A stretch of 40,234 nt of DNA from Acidimicrobiaceae bacterium (GCA_003166025.1 PMWT01000101.1:21890-62123), one strand, 5' to 3'; shown: positions 18,757 through 27,197, counted from the first letter of the stretch. Made by a program: numbers and translations. Notes: generated by a model not told the origin, from the letters alone.

Positions 18757-19983
18757 TTGACTGGTCAGCCGACCTCCAAACCTGCACCGGGGCCGCCCCC
18801 ACTGTGGCGCCGTCTGCTCAGCAAGCACCCCATCCGGCGCGGAGGCCTTCTTGTCCTGCTGGCGCTGGTCCTCGAGTACTTGGTGCTTCCTCAGATCGCC
18901 GGCGTGCGCCGCTCTTTGTACCTGCTCGGACGGGTCAATATCGGTTACGTCGCGCTGGGGGCCCTGCTCGAGGTGGCCAGCCTGGCGAGCTACGCCCAAT
19001 TGACCAAAGCGGTGCTACCGCCGGAGGCCAGTAGCTTCTCGCGGATCTGGAGGATCGACCTATCGACGCTGGCCGTAAGCCATGTGCTCCCGGGCGGGAC
19101 GGCAGGCGGGGACGGCCTCGGGTACCGCCTGCTGACCAATGAGGGCACCAGTGGCAGCGATGCCGGCCTGGCCCTGGCCATCCAGGGGATCGGCTCGGCT
19201 CTGGTCCTGAACGCCATCTTGTGGCTGGCTTTGATCGTTTCGGTCCCGGTGAGCGGGTTCAACCCGATTTACGCCACGGCTGCCATCGTGGGCGCCTTAC
19301 TACTGGCCGCCTTCGCCGGGCTGGTGCTGCTCTTGACCCGAGGCGAGGAAAAAGCCGCGGTCCTTATCAGGAGCCTTGTGGCGCGGCTGCCGTTCCTGAA
19401 GCCGGGCACCGCCGAGAGCGCCGACCGCGTCGTTCACGAGATTGCCAACCGGGCGAAGATCATGCTCGCCGATCGCGCCCTGTTGCGCCGCGCCATTTTT
19501 TGGGCGGCCGCTAACTGGCTGCTCGACGCCGGGTCGCTGTTTGTCTTCCTGCTCGCCTTCGGCCACGTCGAAAATCCCGACGGCCTGCTCGTAGCTTACG
19601 GCCTCGCCTACGTACTGGCTGCCATCCCTATCACTCCGGGAGGCTTGGGAGTCGTCGAGGGAGTGCTCGTGCCGAGCTTGGTCGGTTTCGGCGCGACGCG
19701 CGGCGCCGCCATCGTCGCCGTGATCGGCTACCGCTTGGTCAACTTCTGGCTACCGATCCCCGTGGGCGCGGGTTCCTACCTGTCGTTGCGAGTAACTGGC
19801 GACCGCAAGGCAGCCAGTCGAAGAGAGGATCTGAGAAGGGCCGTGGCGGTCGCCAAGTCATTGGGCCCCCTAGTGCGCCACCCCGGTCTTCCGGTCGGTG
19901 CCTCACCCGGCGTGACGCCCTCTCCTGGCAGTGGCCCGGAGGAGCCCGGAGAGGGCCGACTGCCTCCCTCACCGGGCAGCTAG
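18757..19983 (+). CDS. Flippase-like membrane protein (UPF0104 / LPG synthase TM domain)
   Basis: 408 residues from TTG 18757, with no clear binding site. About eight membrane segments of the lysylphosphatidylglycerol-synthase-TM/AglD/YbhN type. Family landmarks are SHVLPGGTAGGDGLGYRLLT, FWAAANWLLDAGSLFVFLLA and IPITPGGLGVVEGVLVPSLV (PGGLGVVEG). Such proteins are proposed to move lipids or lipid-linked sugars across the membrane. The last 50 residues are Pro/Gly-rich and probably disordered. It follows SulP by 126 bases in the same direction. Confidence 0.88.
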   Translation: MTGQPTSKPAPGPPPLWRRLLSKHPIRRGGLLVLLALVLEYLVLPQIAGVRRSLYLLGRVNIGYVALGALLEVASLASYAQLTKAVLPPEASSFSRIWRIDLSTLAVSHVLPGGTAGGDGLGYRLLTNEGTSGSDAGLALAIQGIGSALVLNAILWLALIVSVPVSGFNPIYATAAIVGALLLAAFAGLVLLLTRGEEKAAVLIRSLVARLPFLKPGTAESADRVVHEIANRAKIMLADRALLRRAIFWAAANWLLDAGSLFVFLLAFGHVENPDGLLVAYGLAYVLAAIPITPGGLGVVEGVLVPSLVGFGATRGAAIVAVIGYRLVNFWLPIPVGAGSYLSLRVTGDRKAASRREDLRRAVAVAKSLGPLVRHPGLPVGASPGVTPSPGSGPEEPGEGRLPPSPGS

Positions 19984-20071
19984 CTGGTAAGATGGCTAGT
20001 TCTTAGGCGTTGCTCCGGACCCCGGTAGCGCATGCGACCCGAACGTGCCTACCAAGGGTGGTGTTTGTGCA
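19984..20071 (+). ncRNA. Structured leader, type B copy 1 (upstream of lemA)
   Basis: Extended -10 TGG-TAAGAT (hexamer 19988-19993) is followed 13 bases later by the core hairpin at 20007-20031: outer stem GCGTTG / TAGCGC, CT bulge, tip CCGG-ACC-CCGG. Then come a conserved ACGTG, the ribosome binding site AAGGGTGGTG and the lemA ATG at 20072. Bases GCGCA at the end of the core can instead pair with TGTGC just before the start codon, which would compete with the core stem. Copies at 27328-27407 and 29227-29307 keep all these parts. Confidence 0.65.
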
Positions 20072-20719
20072 ATGCCCAGTTTGCTTATTGTTGCCGTAGT
20101 CGTTGTCGCCTTGCTCTGTCTCGGCGGGCTTGCTTTCAACGGCCTGGTCCGCCGGCGCAACCGCGTCCAGGAAGCCTGGTCGGAGATAGACGTCGAACTG
20201 AAGCGCCGACATGACCTCATCCCCAACCTGGTAGAAACCGTAAAGGGTTACGCCTCCCACGAAAGCAAGACTTTCGAAGCCGTAACAGCAGCGCGCGCCG
20301 GTGCGGTGAGCGCCGGGGCCACGGGCGACCCTGCCAAGGTCGGGGCGGCAGAAAACGTGCTCTCCCAGACGCTGCGCTCGCTTTTCGCCGTGTCGGAAAA
20401 CTATCCGCAACTGCGCGCCGTTGAGACTTTCCTTCAGCTCCAGGAACAGCTCACTGCCACCGAGGACAAGCTCGAGTACGCCCGCCGTTTCTATAACACC
20501 AGTGGACGGGACTACAACATCGCGCTGCAGAGCTTCCCACGGAACCTGTTGGCGGGGCCGTTCGGGTTCCATGCCGTCGCTTTCTTTCAGACCGACGAGG
20601 CCGAGCGCCAAGTCCCCGAAGTCAACTTCACAGGCCCGCCCAGCGCGACCACGTCCAATGGTTCATCGGCTCCTTCCGCCCCTCCGGTCTCGACCGGGTC
20701 GGGCCCTCCGACGGCTTGA
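20072..20719 (+). CDS. lemA: LemA family protein
   Basis: 215 residues. One N-terminal membrane span (LLIVAVVVVALLCLGGLAF) leads to a cytoplasmic or surface helical bundle with the family signature NRVQEAWSEIDVELKRRHDL followed by IPNLVETVKGYASHE, and the terminal ENKLEYARRFYN-type motif (here EDKLEYARRFYNTSGRDYN). The Ser/Pro-rich tail is extra. LemA proteins are usually encoded next to an HtpX-type protease, as here (11-base gap), and are linked to membrane protein quality control. The start at ATG 20072 is set by AAGGGTGG and by the conserved leader. An in-frame GTG at 20045 would run through the leader. Confidence 0.95.
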   Translation: MPSLLIVAVVVVALLCLGGLAFNGLVRRRNRVQEAWSEIDVELKRRHDLIPNLVETVKGYASHESKTFEAVTAARAGAVSAGATGDPAKVGAAENVLSQTLRSLFAVSENYPQLRAVETFLQLQEQLTATEDKLEYARRFYNTSGRDYNIALQSFPRNLLAGPFGFHAVAFFQTDEAERQVPEVNFTGPPSATTSNGSSAPSAPPVSTGSGPPTA

Positions 20720-20730
20720 GCTGAGCGCCG

Positions 20731-21675
20731 ATGTACGAGCAGATAGCGCGCAATAAACGGCGAACTGCGGCCTGCGTCCTGTTGTTCTTTGGGGTGTGGG
20801 TGGGGATCGGGGCGCTGGTCGGGTTCCTATGGGCCGAGGTGTCCCGGGCGCCTTCAGGGCCGAGCCCGGGCGTCGGGGGCGACATGACGGTGGGCCTGGC
20901 CGTGGCCGGCGCCTTCGCCCTGCTCGGCATCGCCTTCTCTTTCACCACGGGCAAACGTCTGGTACTTGCGGTATCGGGGGCCCGCCCCGCCGACCCCGAG
21001 CAATATCGCCAACTCCACGACCTGGTCGAAGCCCTGGCCCTCGGGGAGGGCTTTGCCAAGCCCGATGTCTACGTCATCGACGACCCCTCGCCCAACGCTT
21101 TCGCCACCGGCATGAGCCCCCGGCACGCCGCCATCACGGTAACGACAGGCCTACTGTCGATAATGGACCGCGAAGAGCTCGAGGGCGTCTTGTCTCACGA
21201 AATGAGCCACATAAAGAACTACGACGTGCGCCTCCTGCTTATCGTCAGTACCCTTATCGGCCTGGCCGGCCTGTTGGCCAGCCTGGTGTGGCGTTCGGTG
21301 TTCTTCATGCGTGGTCGGGGACGCCAGGCGGGCCAGTTCATGGTGATCGTGTTCGGCGCCGGAGCTCTCTTAGCCGTCGTCGCTTGCATCTTCGGTCCGC
21401 TGGTCCGTTTGGCCCTGTCCCGGCGACGGGAATCGCTGGCCGACGTGAGCGGCGTCGAGCTGACCCGCAACCCAGTTGGGCTGGTCAGTGCCCTGAAGAA
21501 GCTCCAAGCCAATGACAAGCCGTTCGTCAAGTTCAACCACGCCACGGCGGCGATGTGCATCGATGACCCGCTCCAGCACCACGAAGGCCGGTTCCACCAC
21601 CTTTTCGATACCCACCCCCCGATCGCTGAGCGGATAGCGGCCCTGGAGCAGCTGTCCTACGCCCGAGCGGCATGA
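20731..21675 (+). CDS. M48-family membrane zinc protease (HtpX-like)
   Basis: 314 residues, M48B peptidase. Two N-terminal spans (about 13-35 and 51-72), zinc motif HEMSH at 156-160 within LEGVLSHEMSHIKNYDVR, then two more spans (about 167-187 and 205-232). The third zinc ligand Glu lies in RRRESLADVSGVELTRNP. A substrate-loop motif HPPIAERIAALEQL is near the end. The enzyme degrades damaged membrane proteins from the cytoplasmic side. It sits in the operon lemA, this gene, PRC-barrel, which is controlled by the type B leader. Confidence 0.94.
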   Translation: MYEQIARNKRRTAACVLLFFGVWVGIGALVGFLWAEVSRAPSGPSPGVGGDMTVGLAVAGAFALLGIAFSFTTGKRLVLAVSGARPADPEQYRQLHDLVEALALGEGFAKPDVYVIDDPSPNAFATGMSPRHAAITVTTGLLSIMDREELEGVLSHEMSHIKNYDVRLLLIVSTLIGLAGLLASLVWRSVFFMRGRGRQAGQFMVIVFGAGALLAVVACIFGPLVRLALSRRRESLADVSGVELTRNPVGLVSALKKLQANDKPFVKFNHATAAMCIDDPLQHHEGRFHHLFDTHPPIAERIAALEQLSYARAA

Positions 21676-21690
21676 GGTGCCATTCAAACT

Positions 21691-21707
21691 CGGCTCTGTC
21701 TGAGCCG
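21691..21707 (+). promoter_or_regulatory. Intercistronic hairpin between HtpX-like and PRC-barrel genes
   Basis: CGGCTC / GAGCCG with loop TGTCT in the 49-base gap, followed by AAAGGAAG before the PRC-barrel start. May attenuate or stabilise the downstream message. Confidence 0.45.
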
Positions 21708-21724
21708 GTGAAAGGAAGTCAATT

Positions 21725-22405
21725 ATGAGCGGACCGACAGACTTTACGATCGGGAGCGAGGTTTCCTGCATCGACGGTGCCTGTGGCGAGCTGAGACGCG
21801 TGGTCATCGACCCCGTGGCTCGTGCCCTGACCCACCTAGTGATCGAACCGAAGCACGGCCGGCAAAAAGGCCACCTGGTACCGATCAACATCGCCGCCTC
21901 GACGACCGGCGGCATCAGGCTCGCCTGCACCACGGCTGAGTTCGAAAAGTTCGATGAAGCAGAAGAGACGCAGTTCATCCCGGGCGGGGACGCGCAGTTC
22001 GGCTACGCCCAGGAACATATGGTCTCGTGGCCCTACTATGGCGTGGGAATGGGGTCGTACGGTCTTGAGAGCCTGAGCCGGGGCACGGGCATGGGGGGGA
22101 GCACGGGCGTACCCAGTGGCCAAGTGATCACCAATGACCGCGTACCCGTGGGAGAGGTCGAGGTGCGCCGAGGCGAGCACGTGTTCGCCACCGACGGCGC
22201 CATCGGGCAAGTGCAGGGACTGGTCGTCCATCCCGGCGACCACTGCGTCACCCACGTCCTACTTGACGAGGGTCATCTCTGGGGCCAAAAACGGGTGGCC
22301 ATCCCTATAGGCGCCGTCAAGGACGTCGAAGACGGCGTACGGCTCAACTTGACCAAGGACGAGGTGCGCGACCTGCCTGCGGTAGAGGTCGACGAGCGGG
22401 ATTGA
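21725..22405 (+). CDS. Tandem PRC-barrel protein, copy 1
   Basis: 226 residues with two PRC-barrel domains. The first is at about 6-55 (FTIGSEVSCIDGACGELRRV, ending HLVPI) and the second at about 145-200 (VRRGEHVFATDGAIGQVQGL, ending RVAIPIGAVKDV). A flexible Gly-rich linker lies between them. PRC-barrel proteins act as docking or RNA/protein-binding modules. No catalytic residues are expected. A close paralogue lies at 34131-34799. Both sit downstream of leaders of the same RNA family, this one as third gene of the lemA operon. ATG after AAAGGAAG. Confidence 0.88.
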   Translation: MSGPTDFTIGSEVSCIDGACGELRRVVIDPVARALTHLVIEPKHGRQKGHLVPINIAASTTGGIRLACTTAEFEKFDEAEETQFIPGGDAQFGYAQEHMVSWPYYGVGMGSYGLESLSRGTGMGGSTGVPSGQVITNDRVPVGEVEVRRGEHVFATDGAIGQVQGLVVHPGDHCVTHVLLDEGHLWGQKRVAIPIGAVKDVEDGVRLNLTKDEVRDLPAVEVDERD

Positions 22406-22410
22406 ATCCC

Positions 22411-22432
22411 TGAGCAGGTCCGGACCTGCTCA
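22411..22432. terminator. Perfect 22-bp palindrome between convergent genes
   Basis: Half-site TGAGCAGGTCC is mirrored with no spacer, followed by a second GGCCC-rich inverted repeat to about 22452. Located between the stops of PRC-barrel copy 1 and ftsH, so a bidirectional terminator is most likely. Confidence 0.65.
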
Positions 22433-22459
22433 GGCCCGGACCTGCTGGGCCCGGCCCGT

Positions 22460-24502
22460 TCAGATGGGGCCGGCTGCGCCCCACTCCGCCAGCGGCGAGG
22501 GGTTTCGCCTGACAGCCCGGTGCAACAGGACCAACTCTCGCTCCACGGCCTGAGCGTCCCCCGTGATGGTGGCGAGCTCGGCACCGTCGATGGTCTCCCG
22601 GTCGAGGAGCAGCTCTATAACCCGGTCAAGAGTGGCTCGATTGTCCTTGAGCAATTTGGTCGCCCTGCTCTCGGCGTCGCGCAGCAGCGTCGCCACCTCT
22701 CGGTCTATGGCGCGTTGGGTCTCCTCGGCATAGGGGCGGCCGGCGAAGGGGTTATCCCGGCTCGGTCCCTCGGGCCCGTAACCAATGGGGCCGATGTCAA
22801 TGGAGAACCCCCATTCCCGGACCATACGCGTGGCCAGGTCGGTGGCGCCGGCGAGGTCGTTGGACGCTCCCGTGGATGGCTCCCCGAGCACGAGGATCTC
22901 GGCTGCCCGGCCGCCGAGGCGGACGGTGAGCGAGTCGGTCAAGTAGCTCTGGCGGTAAAGGTGGCGCTCGGAGATGGGCAGCTGCTCGGTAACCCCAAGA
23001 GAGGCGCCCCTCGGAAGGATGGTGACTTTGGCCACCGGGTCGGCGTTCACGGACAGCGCGGCCACAACGGCGTGCCCGGCTTCGTGCACGGCGACGGAGT
23101 GCTTTTCCTCCGGCAAGAGCGCGTTCGAGGCATCACGGCGGCCGATCAGGAGGCGGTCTCGAGCCGCGTCGAAATCTGCCGCCGTGAGGATGTCCCGCCT
23201 GTCCCGGACGGCATTGATGGCCGCCTCATTGACGAGGTTGGCGAGATCCGCCCCCGAAAACCCGGGTGTGCCACGGGACACGGCGTCGAGGTCGACGCCG
23301 CCCGCGAGCTTCTTGCCCCGGCCGTGTATGCCGAGGATGGCCGTGCGCTCGACCTGGTTGGGGAGCGGGATCTCTACGGTCCGGTCGAAACGCCCGGGCC
23401 GCAACAGGGCGGTGTCGAGGATCTCAGCCCGGTTGGTGGCAGCGATGACGACCACGCTGGCCCCGGGCTCGAAGCCGTCCATCTCCGAGAGCAACTGGTT
23501 GAGCGTCTGTTCGCGCTCGTCGTTGGACCCGAAACCCCCCGGGCCTCGCCGGCCCCCGATGGCGTCGATCTCGTCGATGAAGATGATGGCCGGGGAGCGC
23601 TTGCGCGCGTCGGCAAAGAGATCCCGCACTCTGGACGCGCCCACGCCGACGAACATCTCGACGAAGCTCGACCCGGACAGGGCGAAAAATGGCACGCCCG
23701 CCTCGCCGGCGACAGCCCTCGCCATGAGCGTCTTGCCGGTACCAGGAGGACCGACCATGAGCACCCCCTTGGGGCCGACCGCCCCCGCCGCGGCATAACG
23801 CTGGGGGTATTTGAGGAAGTCCACAACCTCCATAACCTCAGCCTTCGACCCTTCGTAGCCGGCGATATCGGCAAAACGCGTCGTCGGCCTGTCCTCGTCG
23901 TACACCTTGGCCTTGGACCGCCCTATACCCATGATGCCGCCCAGCCCTCCGCCCATCTGCTTGCGACTGCGACGGTAGAACCAGATCAAGGCACCAAAGA
24001 TGAGAACGAACGGCAACAGGTCCTCGATCAGGCCCAGGACCGATGTCGCGCTCGCGTTGGTGCCGGTCACCTGGACCTTGTGGTCGAGTAGGAGCGGGGT
24101 CAGAGCGGTGTCGTCGAGGGCGATGGGGATTTGCGAGGTATAGGCCTCGCCCTTGACGAGCTTGCCGCTGACGGCACCGGCCGAGGTGATAGTGGCCGTT
24201 GAGACCTTGTTGGACGACACTTCGTTTACAAAGCCGGTATAGCTGAAGTTGACAGTGGCGGCCGGTTTGACATCTGCGTGGAAAAACACGACCACGGCCA
24301 AGAGGCAACCGAGCCCGAGCACCCAGGACTTCCAGCGGGCCGGCCGGCCGGGAAGGTTGACCGGAGGCCGGCCACCGGGTGGCCCCGGCGGGCCAGTAGG
24401 CCCCGACGGGCGCCGGGACGGGCCCGACGGGGTCGGCGGGCGCCGCGACGGAGCCGTCGTCGGCGCGTCACTTTTGTGCCGTGTGCTGCCGGACAGCGTC
24501 AC
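22460..24502 (-). CDS. ftsH: ATP-dependent membrane zinc protease FtsH
   Basis: 680 residues from GTG 24502; the frame is open to 24595 but would then overlap the upstream PRC-barrel gene. A Pro/Arg/Gly-rich N-terminal tail (about 60 residues) precedes the first span (WVLGLGCLLAVVVFFHADV). A periplasmic domain and second span (LLPFVLIFGALIWFYRR) follow. The AAA domain has Walker A GPPGTGKT, Walker B IIFIDEIDAI, an SRH with NRAEILDTALLRPGRFDR and pore motif FVEMFVG. The M41 protease has zinc motif HEAGH and a distal Asp in GASNDLAGAT. It degrades misfolded membrane and regulatory proteins. Preceded by a single PRC-barrel gene in the same direction. Confidence 0.95.
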   Translation of the reverse strand: MTLSGSTRHKSDAPTTAPSRRPPTPSGPSRRPSGPTGPPGPPGGRPPVNLPGRPARWKSWVLGLGCLLAVVVFFHADVKPAATVNFSYTGFVNEVSSNKVSTATITSAGAVSGKLVKGEAYTSQIPIALDDTALTPLLLDHKVQVTGTNASATSVLGLIEDLLPFVLIFGALIWFYRRSRKQMGGGLGGIMGIGRSKAKVYDEDRPTTRFADIAGYEGSKAEVMEVVDFLKYPQRYAAAGAVGPKGVLMVGPPGTGKTLMARAVAGEAGVPFFALSGSSFVEMFVGVGASRVRDLFADARKRSPAIIFIDEIDAIGGRRGPGGFGSNDEREQTLNQLLSEMDGFEPGASVVVIAATNRAEILDTALLRPGRFDRTVEIPLPNQVERTAILGIHGRGKKLAGGVDLDAVSRGTPGFSGADLANLVNEAAINAVRDRRDILTAADFDAARDRLLIGRRDASNALLPEEKHSVAVHEAGHAVVAALSVNADPVAKVTILPRGASLGVTEQLPISERHLYRQSYLTDSLTVRLGGRAAEILVLGEPSTGASNDLAGATDLATRMVREWGFSIDIGPIGYGPEGPSRDNPFAGRPYAEETQRAIDREVATLLRDAESRATKLLKDNRATLDRVIELLLDRETIDGAELATITGDAQAVERELVLLHRAVRRNPSPLAEWGAAGPI

Positions 24503-24548
24503 GCCGTCCCCGCCCGGGCGGGGTTGAGCCGGTCGGGCCTCGTGGCGG

Positions 24549-24923
24549 TCAACGGCGGGCGAGACGGCGCCCGCTCGGGGTGGTAGGCGGGGCATAGTTC
24601 ATCTCGAAATGGTGGTACAGCGCCGACTCGTCGTCCTGGGAAAGCTCCTCGCCATGCATCTCGATGTCGGGTGCAGCGCGGACCTGCTCCTTGGTCGCCG
24701 TTACCTGCAGGTCATCAGGACCGACGTGGATGCCACCCAGGGGCACGAAGGTCAAGTGGCGGCCGATAAAGCCTTCCTTGACCGTGCCGAACTGCGGCTC
24801 GTCCGTCTCCACGTCGACGTACACATCTTGGAGCTTGCCGATCTTGTCGCCATCGCAGTCCACGAGCATCTTGCCGTGCCACTGAGCGGCGCTCCACTTA
24901 GCCTGGACATCATTTTCGGACAT
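24549..24923 (-). CDS. Single PRC-barrel domain protein
   Basis: 124 residues from ATG 24923, fixed by AGGAGGATGGA directly upstream; the frame extends to 24965 without a better start. The PRC-barrel core is at about 15-75 (WHGKMLVDCDGDKIGKLQDV, then GRHLTFVPLGGIHVG). The acidic tail has HGEELSQDDESALYHHFEMN, a motif I have seen with this domain in actinobacterial stress proteins. It lies 46 bases before ftsH, so cotranscription is likely. The function may be scaffolding or RNA/protein docking; nothing catalytic is visible. Confidence 0.85.
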   Translation of the reverse strand: MSENDVQAKWSAAQWHGKMLVDCDGDKIGKLQDVYVDVETDEPQFGTVKEGFIGRHLTFVPLGGIHVGPDDLQVTATKEQVRAAPDIEMHGEELSQDDESALYHHFEMNYAPPTTPSGRRLARR

Positions 24924-24971
24924 TCCATCCTCCTCGTCTCCTGGACGGTCGCACGTACTATTCAAGGTTGC

Positions 24972-26726
24972 TCAGGTGCCGGCGATCGCCGTCACCGGCA
25001 GGTTGGCGGCCACTCCGGCGGGCATGCCGCCGGCTTGGGCGTCACCGAAACCGTAAACCAGCCCGTTAGAGCCGGCCATCAAATAACCGCCATTGTCGGG
25101 GCTAAGGGCGATCCCCACTATGTCGGCGACTCTGATCCTCTCTCCCGGCAGGGAGCCGTGGAACTTCACTCCCGAACCGAAGCTGAAGGCACCGCCGTCG
25201 GCGCCCACGAGGATGTAGCCCCGGCCCGTGGAGGAGGGCAGGATGGCCCGCACATCGCTCACATGTTTGCCCAAGCCGGGCAGGGACCCATAAAAATGGG
25301 TCGTCCCGAAAGTGAACACGCCACCGTCCGACCCCACCAACAGGTAACCATCCCCCCCGGGGGAGCCAACCATCCCGACCACGTCTTTCACGCGGAGGTG
25401 GATGCCGGGGAGCGAGCCGTGGAACTTGGCGTCCCCAAAGGTAAAGAAGCCGCCGTCGGCGCCTACGAGGTAGTAGCCGAGGCCATCGGCGGTCGGGGCG
25501 ATGGCCACCACGTCCGAGACGTGCTTATTGAGGGCGGGCAGGTCACCGTAGAACCTGGCGTCGCCCACGGCGGTAACGCTGCCGTTGGCCGTCACGACCC
25601 AGTACCCTTTGGCCGTCGGGCTGGCGGCTATTCCCACCACGGCCCCGCTCGCCGCCGAGGTCGTCACGCCCCCGAGCGACGGTGCCGCTCCCGAACTGAA
25701 GACCTGGCCGTTCCCCGTGGCGAGCCAGTAACCGGGAGCGGGCAAATCGATGACTTCGGCATAAACTGCCGACCCGGAAGCTCCGAAAAGGCCCTGGCCG
25801 GAGAAAAACGCTTGCACGCCGCGGCGCCCGCTGGAGAAGTACGTGGCCGCACACGTGGCCTCACCGGTAGGAGCGCTTAGGGCAACCTTGGCACAACCCG
25901 TTATGGGCGCCCCGTTGTCGAAGAAGTTGACGGTACCGCCACCGGGCCCGGGGAGCACCTTTGCCGTATATGTCACGGCCTGGCCCACCGACGCCGGGTT
26001 GGCAGAGGACCACAATGACGCCGTGGTGCGGGCTATTGACGGCTTCGTGGTGGTGGTTGTAGTCGGGGCCGGAGCGTTGCCGTAGAGGTTGAGCTCGTCG
26101 ACCGACCACCACTTTGTGGCCGCCGAGGTCAAGATAACCCTCAGGTAACGGGCGCTTTGAGCGTCGAAGCTCACCGTCTCCGGGGTGGTCGTACCTGTGC
26201 ATCTGGCGACGGTCGCCCAAGACGTCCCGTTGGCAGAGACGTCCACGTCATAGCCCCGGGCGTAGTCGGTCGCTGAGCTCGGCACCGCCATCTGCAACTC
26301 ATAGAAGCCCTGCGCCGAGCCTAGGTCGACTTCGAGGTACAAGCCTGCAGCCTGGTCTTCGTTGGTGCTGAAGCGGGTCGTCAGTTTGCCGTCCAGAGCG
26401 TAGGCGGGAGCGTCGGCGCTATTGGTGGGCGCGTTGGTGCTGGCCACCCAACCAGAACGGTCAAGAGCACTACCGCTTGCCGGCGCCGCGCAGTTAGAGC
26501 CGGCCACGGCAGTCGTGGTGGTCGTTGTCGGCGTTGTCGTGGTGGTCGTTGTCGGCGTCGTCGTTGTGGTCGTTGTGGTCGTTGTGGTCGTCGTCGTAGT
26601 GGCGGCGCCCGCCGAAGGGGCGGAAATCGTGGAGGCCATGAAACCGGCCACGACGGCGATCGTTGCCAGTATTGCCGTCCCAGGCACAGCATGCCGGCTG
26701 CGCCGGCCCTGCCGTCTGTAGGTCAT
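24972..26726 (-). CDS. Exported protein: discoidin domain plus propeller-like repeats
   Basis: 584 residues, ATG after AAAGGAAG. A signal peptide (ILATIAVVAGFMASTISAPS) is followed by a Thr/Pro stretch of about 30 residues. An F5/8-type-C (discoidin) domain lies at about 75-215 (GWVASTNAPTNSADAPAYAL, then ARYLRVILTSAATKWWSVDE) and usually binds carbohydrate or cell surfaces. An Ig-like domain (about 230-320) comes next. At the end are about six repeats of the form GYYLVGADGGFFTFGDAKFH, about 40-45 residues each, probably a beta-propeller. No catalytic domain is seen. It is likely a surface adhesin or matrix protein. Such repeats are a hallmark of Acidimicrobiia exported proteins. Confidence 0.85.
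   Translation of the reverse strand: MTYRRQGRRSRHAVPGTAILATIAVVAGFMASTISAPSAGAATTTTTTTTTTTTTTTPTTTTTTTPTTTTTTAVAGSNCAAPASGSALDRSGWVASTNAPTNSADAPAYALDGKLTTRFSTNEDQAAGLYLEVDLGSAQGFYELQMAVPSSATDYARGYDVDVSANGTSWATVARCTGTTTPETVSFDAQSARYLRVILTSAATKWWSVDELNLYGNAPAPTTTTTTKPSIARTTASLWSSANPASVGQAVTYTAKVLPGPGGGTVNFFDNGAPITGCAKVALSAPTGEATCAATYFSSGRRGVQAFFSGQGLFGASGSAVYAEVIDLPAPGYWLATGNGQVFSSGAAPSLGGVTTSAASGAVVGIAASPTAKGYWVVTANGSVTAVGDARFYGDLPALNKHVSDVVAIAPTADGLGYYLVGADGGFFTFGDAKFHGSLPGIHLRVKDVVGMVGSPGGDGYLLVGSDGGVFTFGTTHFYGSLPGLGKHVSDVRAILPSSTGRGYILVGADGGAFSFGSGVKFHGSLPGERIRVADIVGIALSPDNGGYLMAGSNGLVYGFGDAQAGGMPAGVAANLPVTAIAGT
26515..26607. repeat. Low-complexity Thr-codon tract
   Basis: GTCGTTGTGGTC-type repeats on the plus strand, encoding runs of 15, 7 and 6 threonines split by prolines in the exported discoidin protein. 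Prone to slippage. Confidence 0.9.
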
Positions 26727-27014
26727 CTTCTTCCTTTTCTTTTGGTCTTCTTTTGGTCTCGAGCCTTCTGCTCGAGCTTTCTCAGGCCTGAGCTCTGCTG
26801 TGCTCTACGTCAGGAGGGCGGGGACATTGCGAGCACCGGAGAACTCGCTCGGCAATGATCGTGCGCGTCATACGAGCCGGCTACACCTGTAGCTCTGGAC
26901 AACGGTCCCAAGCATCAAGGGCGATGGGTTCGCGCAACCCCAGTTCTTCACGCGCTATTGGTTTTGCAGAGGAACTCTTTCACCGCCCGGGACCACAGCA
27001 TGGTGAGCTCGGCC
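26727..27014. other. Upstream region of the discoidin gene
   Basis: About 290 bases without a convincing gene. On the minus strand it holds the ribosome binding site of the discoidin gene (AAAGGAAG), short inverted repeats around CTCGAGC (26759-26775) and CAGGCCTG (about 26783-26790), and a TTGTCC hexamer near 26901-26906. No clear -10 partner was found. Transcription may also enter from the tandem leaders upstream. Confidence 0.4.
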
Positions 27015-27083
27015 TCAGATCCCCCCCCAAAGAAACCGCGTTGACCGCGGAACAGAGGCGAAGAAAGAACCGACGTCGACCAT
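27015..27083 (-). CDS. Micro-ORF after type A leader, 22 residues
   Basis: ATG 27083 sits at the same place relative to the type A leader as the STAS start does at 16769, and the first residues (MVDVGSFFASVPR) resemble those of the STAS protein (MALLGSSFFTVSDR). The frame stops after 22 codons. Either a leader peptide, or the decayed N-terminus of a duplicated gene. Confidence 0.35.
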   Translation of the reverse strand: MVDVGSFFASVPRSTRFLWGGI

Positions 27084-27197
27084 GGCACGCTCCCACCGCA
27101 GGCATTGTGATGTCGCTACCAGGGTCTGGAGTACCGCCCCCAGCCAGTGCGGCTGGCCCAACACGTCCGGGGCTGTTATCGCGTCACCACAATTGTA
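27084..27197 (-). ncRNA. Structured leader, type A copy 2
   Basis: -10-like TACAAT (27192-27197) in context AAAAGGTG. Next come GACGCGAT, the GCCCC/GGGGC stem with ACGTGTTGG, and a sub-hairpin GCCAG / CTGGC. The core (27115-27140) has tip CCAG-ACC-CTGG. The sub-hairpin differs from copy 1 (GCTGG / CTGGT) by paired changes. The outer core stem is weaker here than in copies 1 and 3. Confidence 0.55.

Noticed and set aside
22520-24091. 523-codon rightward frame antisense to ftsH
   Set aside because: Antisense shadow. ftsH has all its motifs on the other strand.
24609-25880. 423-codon rightward frame across the PRC-barrel and discoidin genes
   Set aside because: Covers two real genes on the opposite strand and has no recognisable domain.
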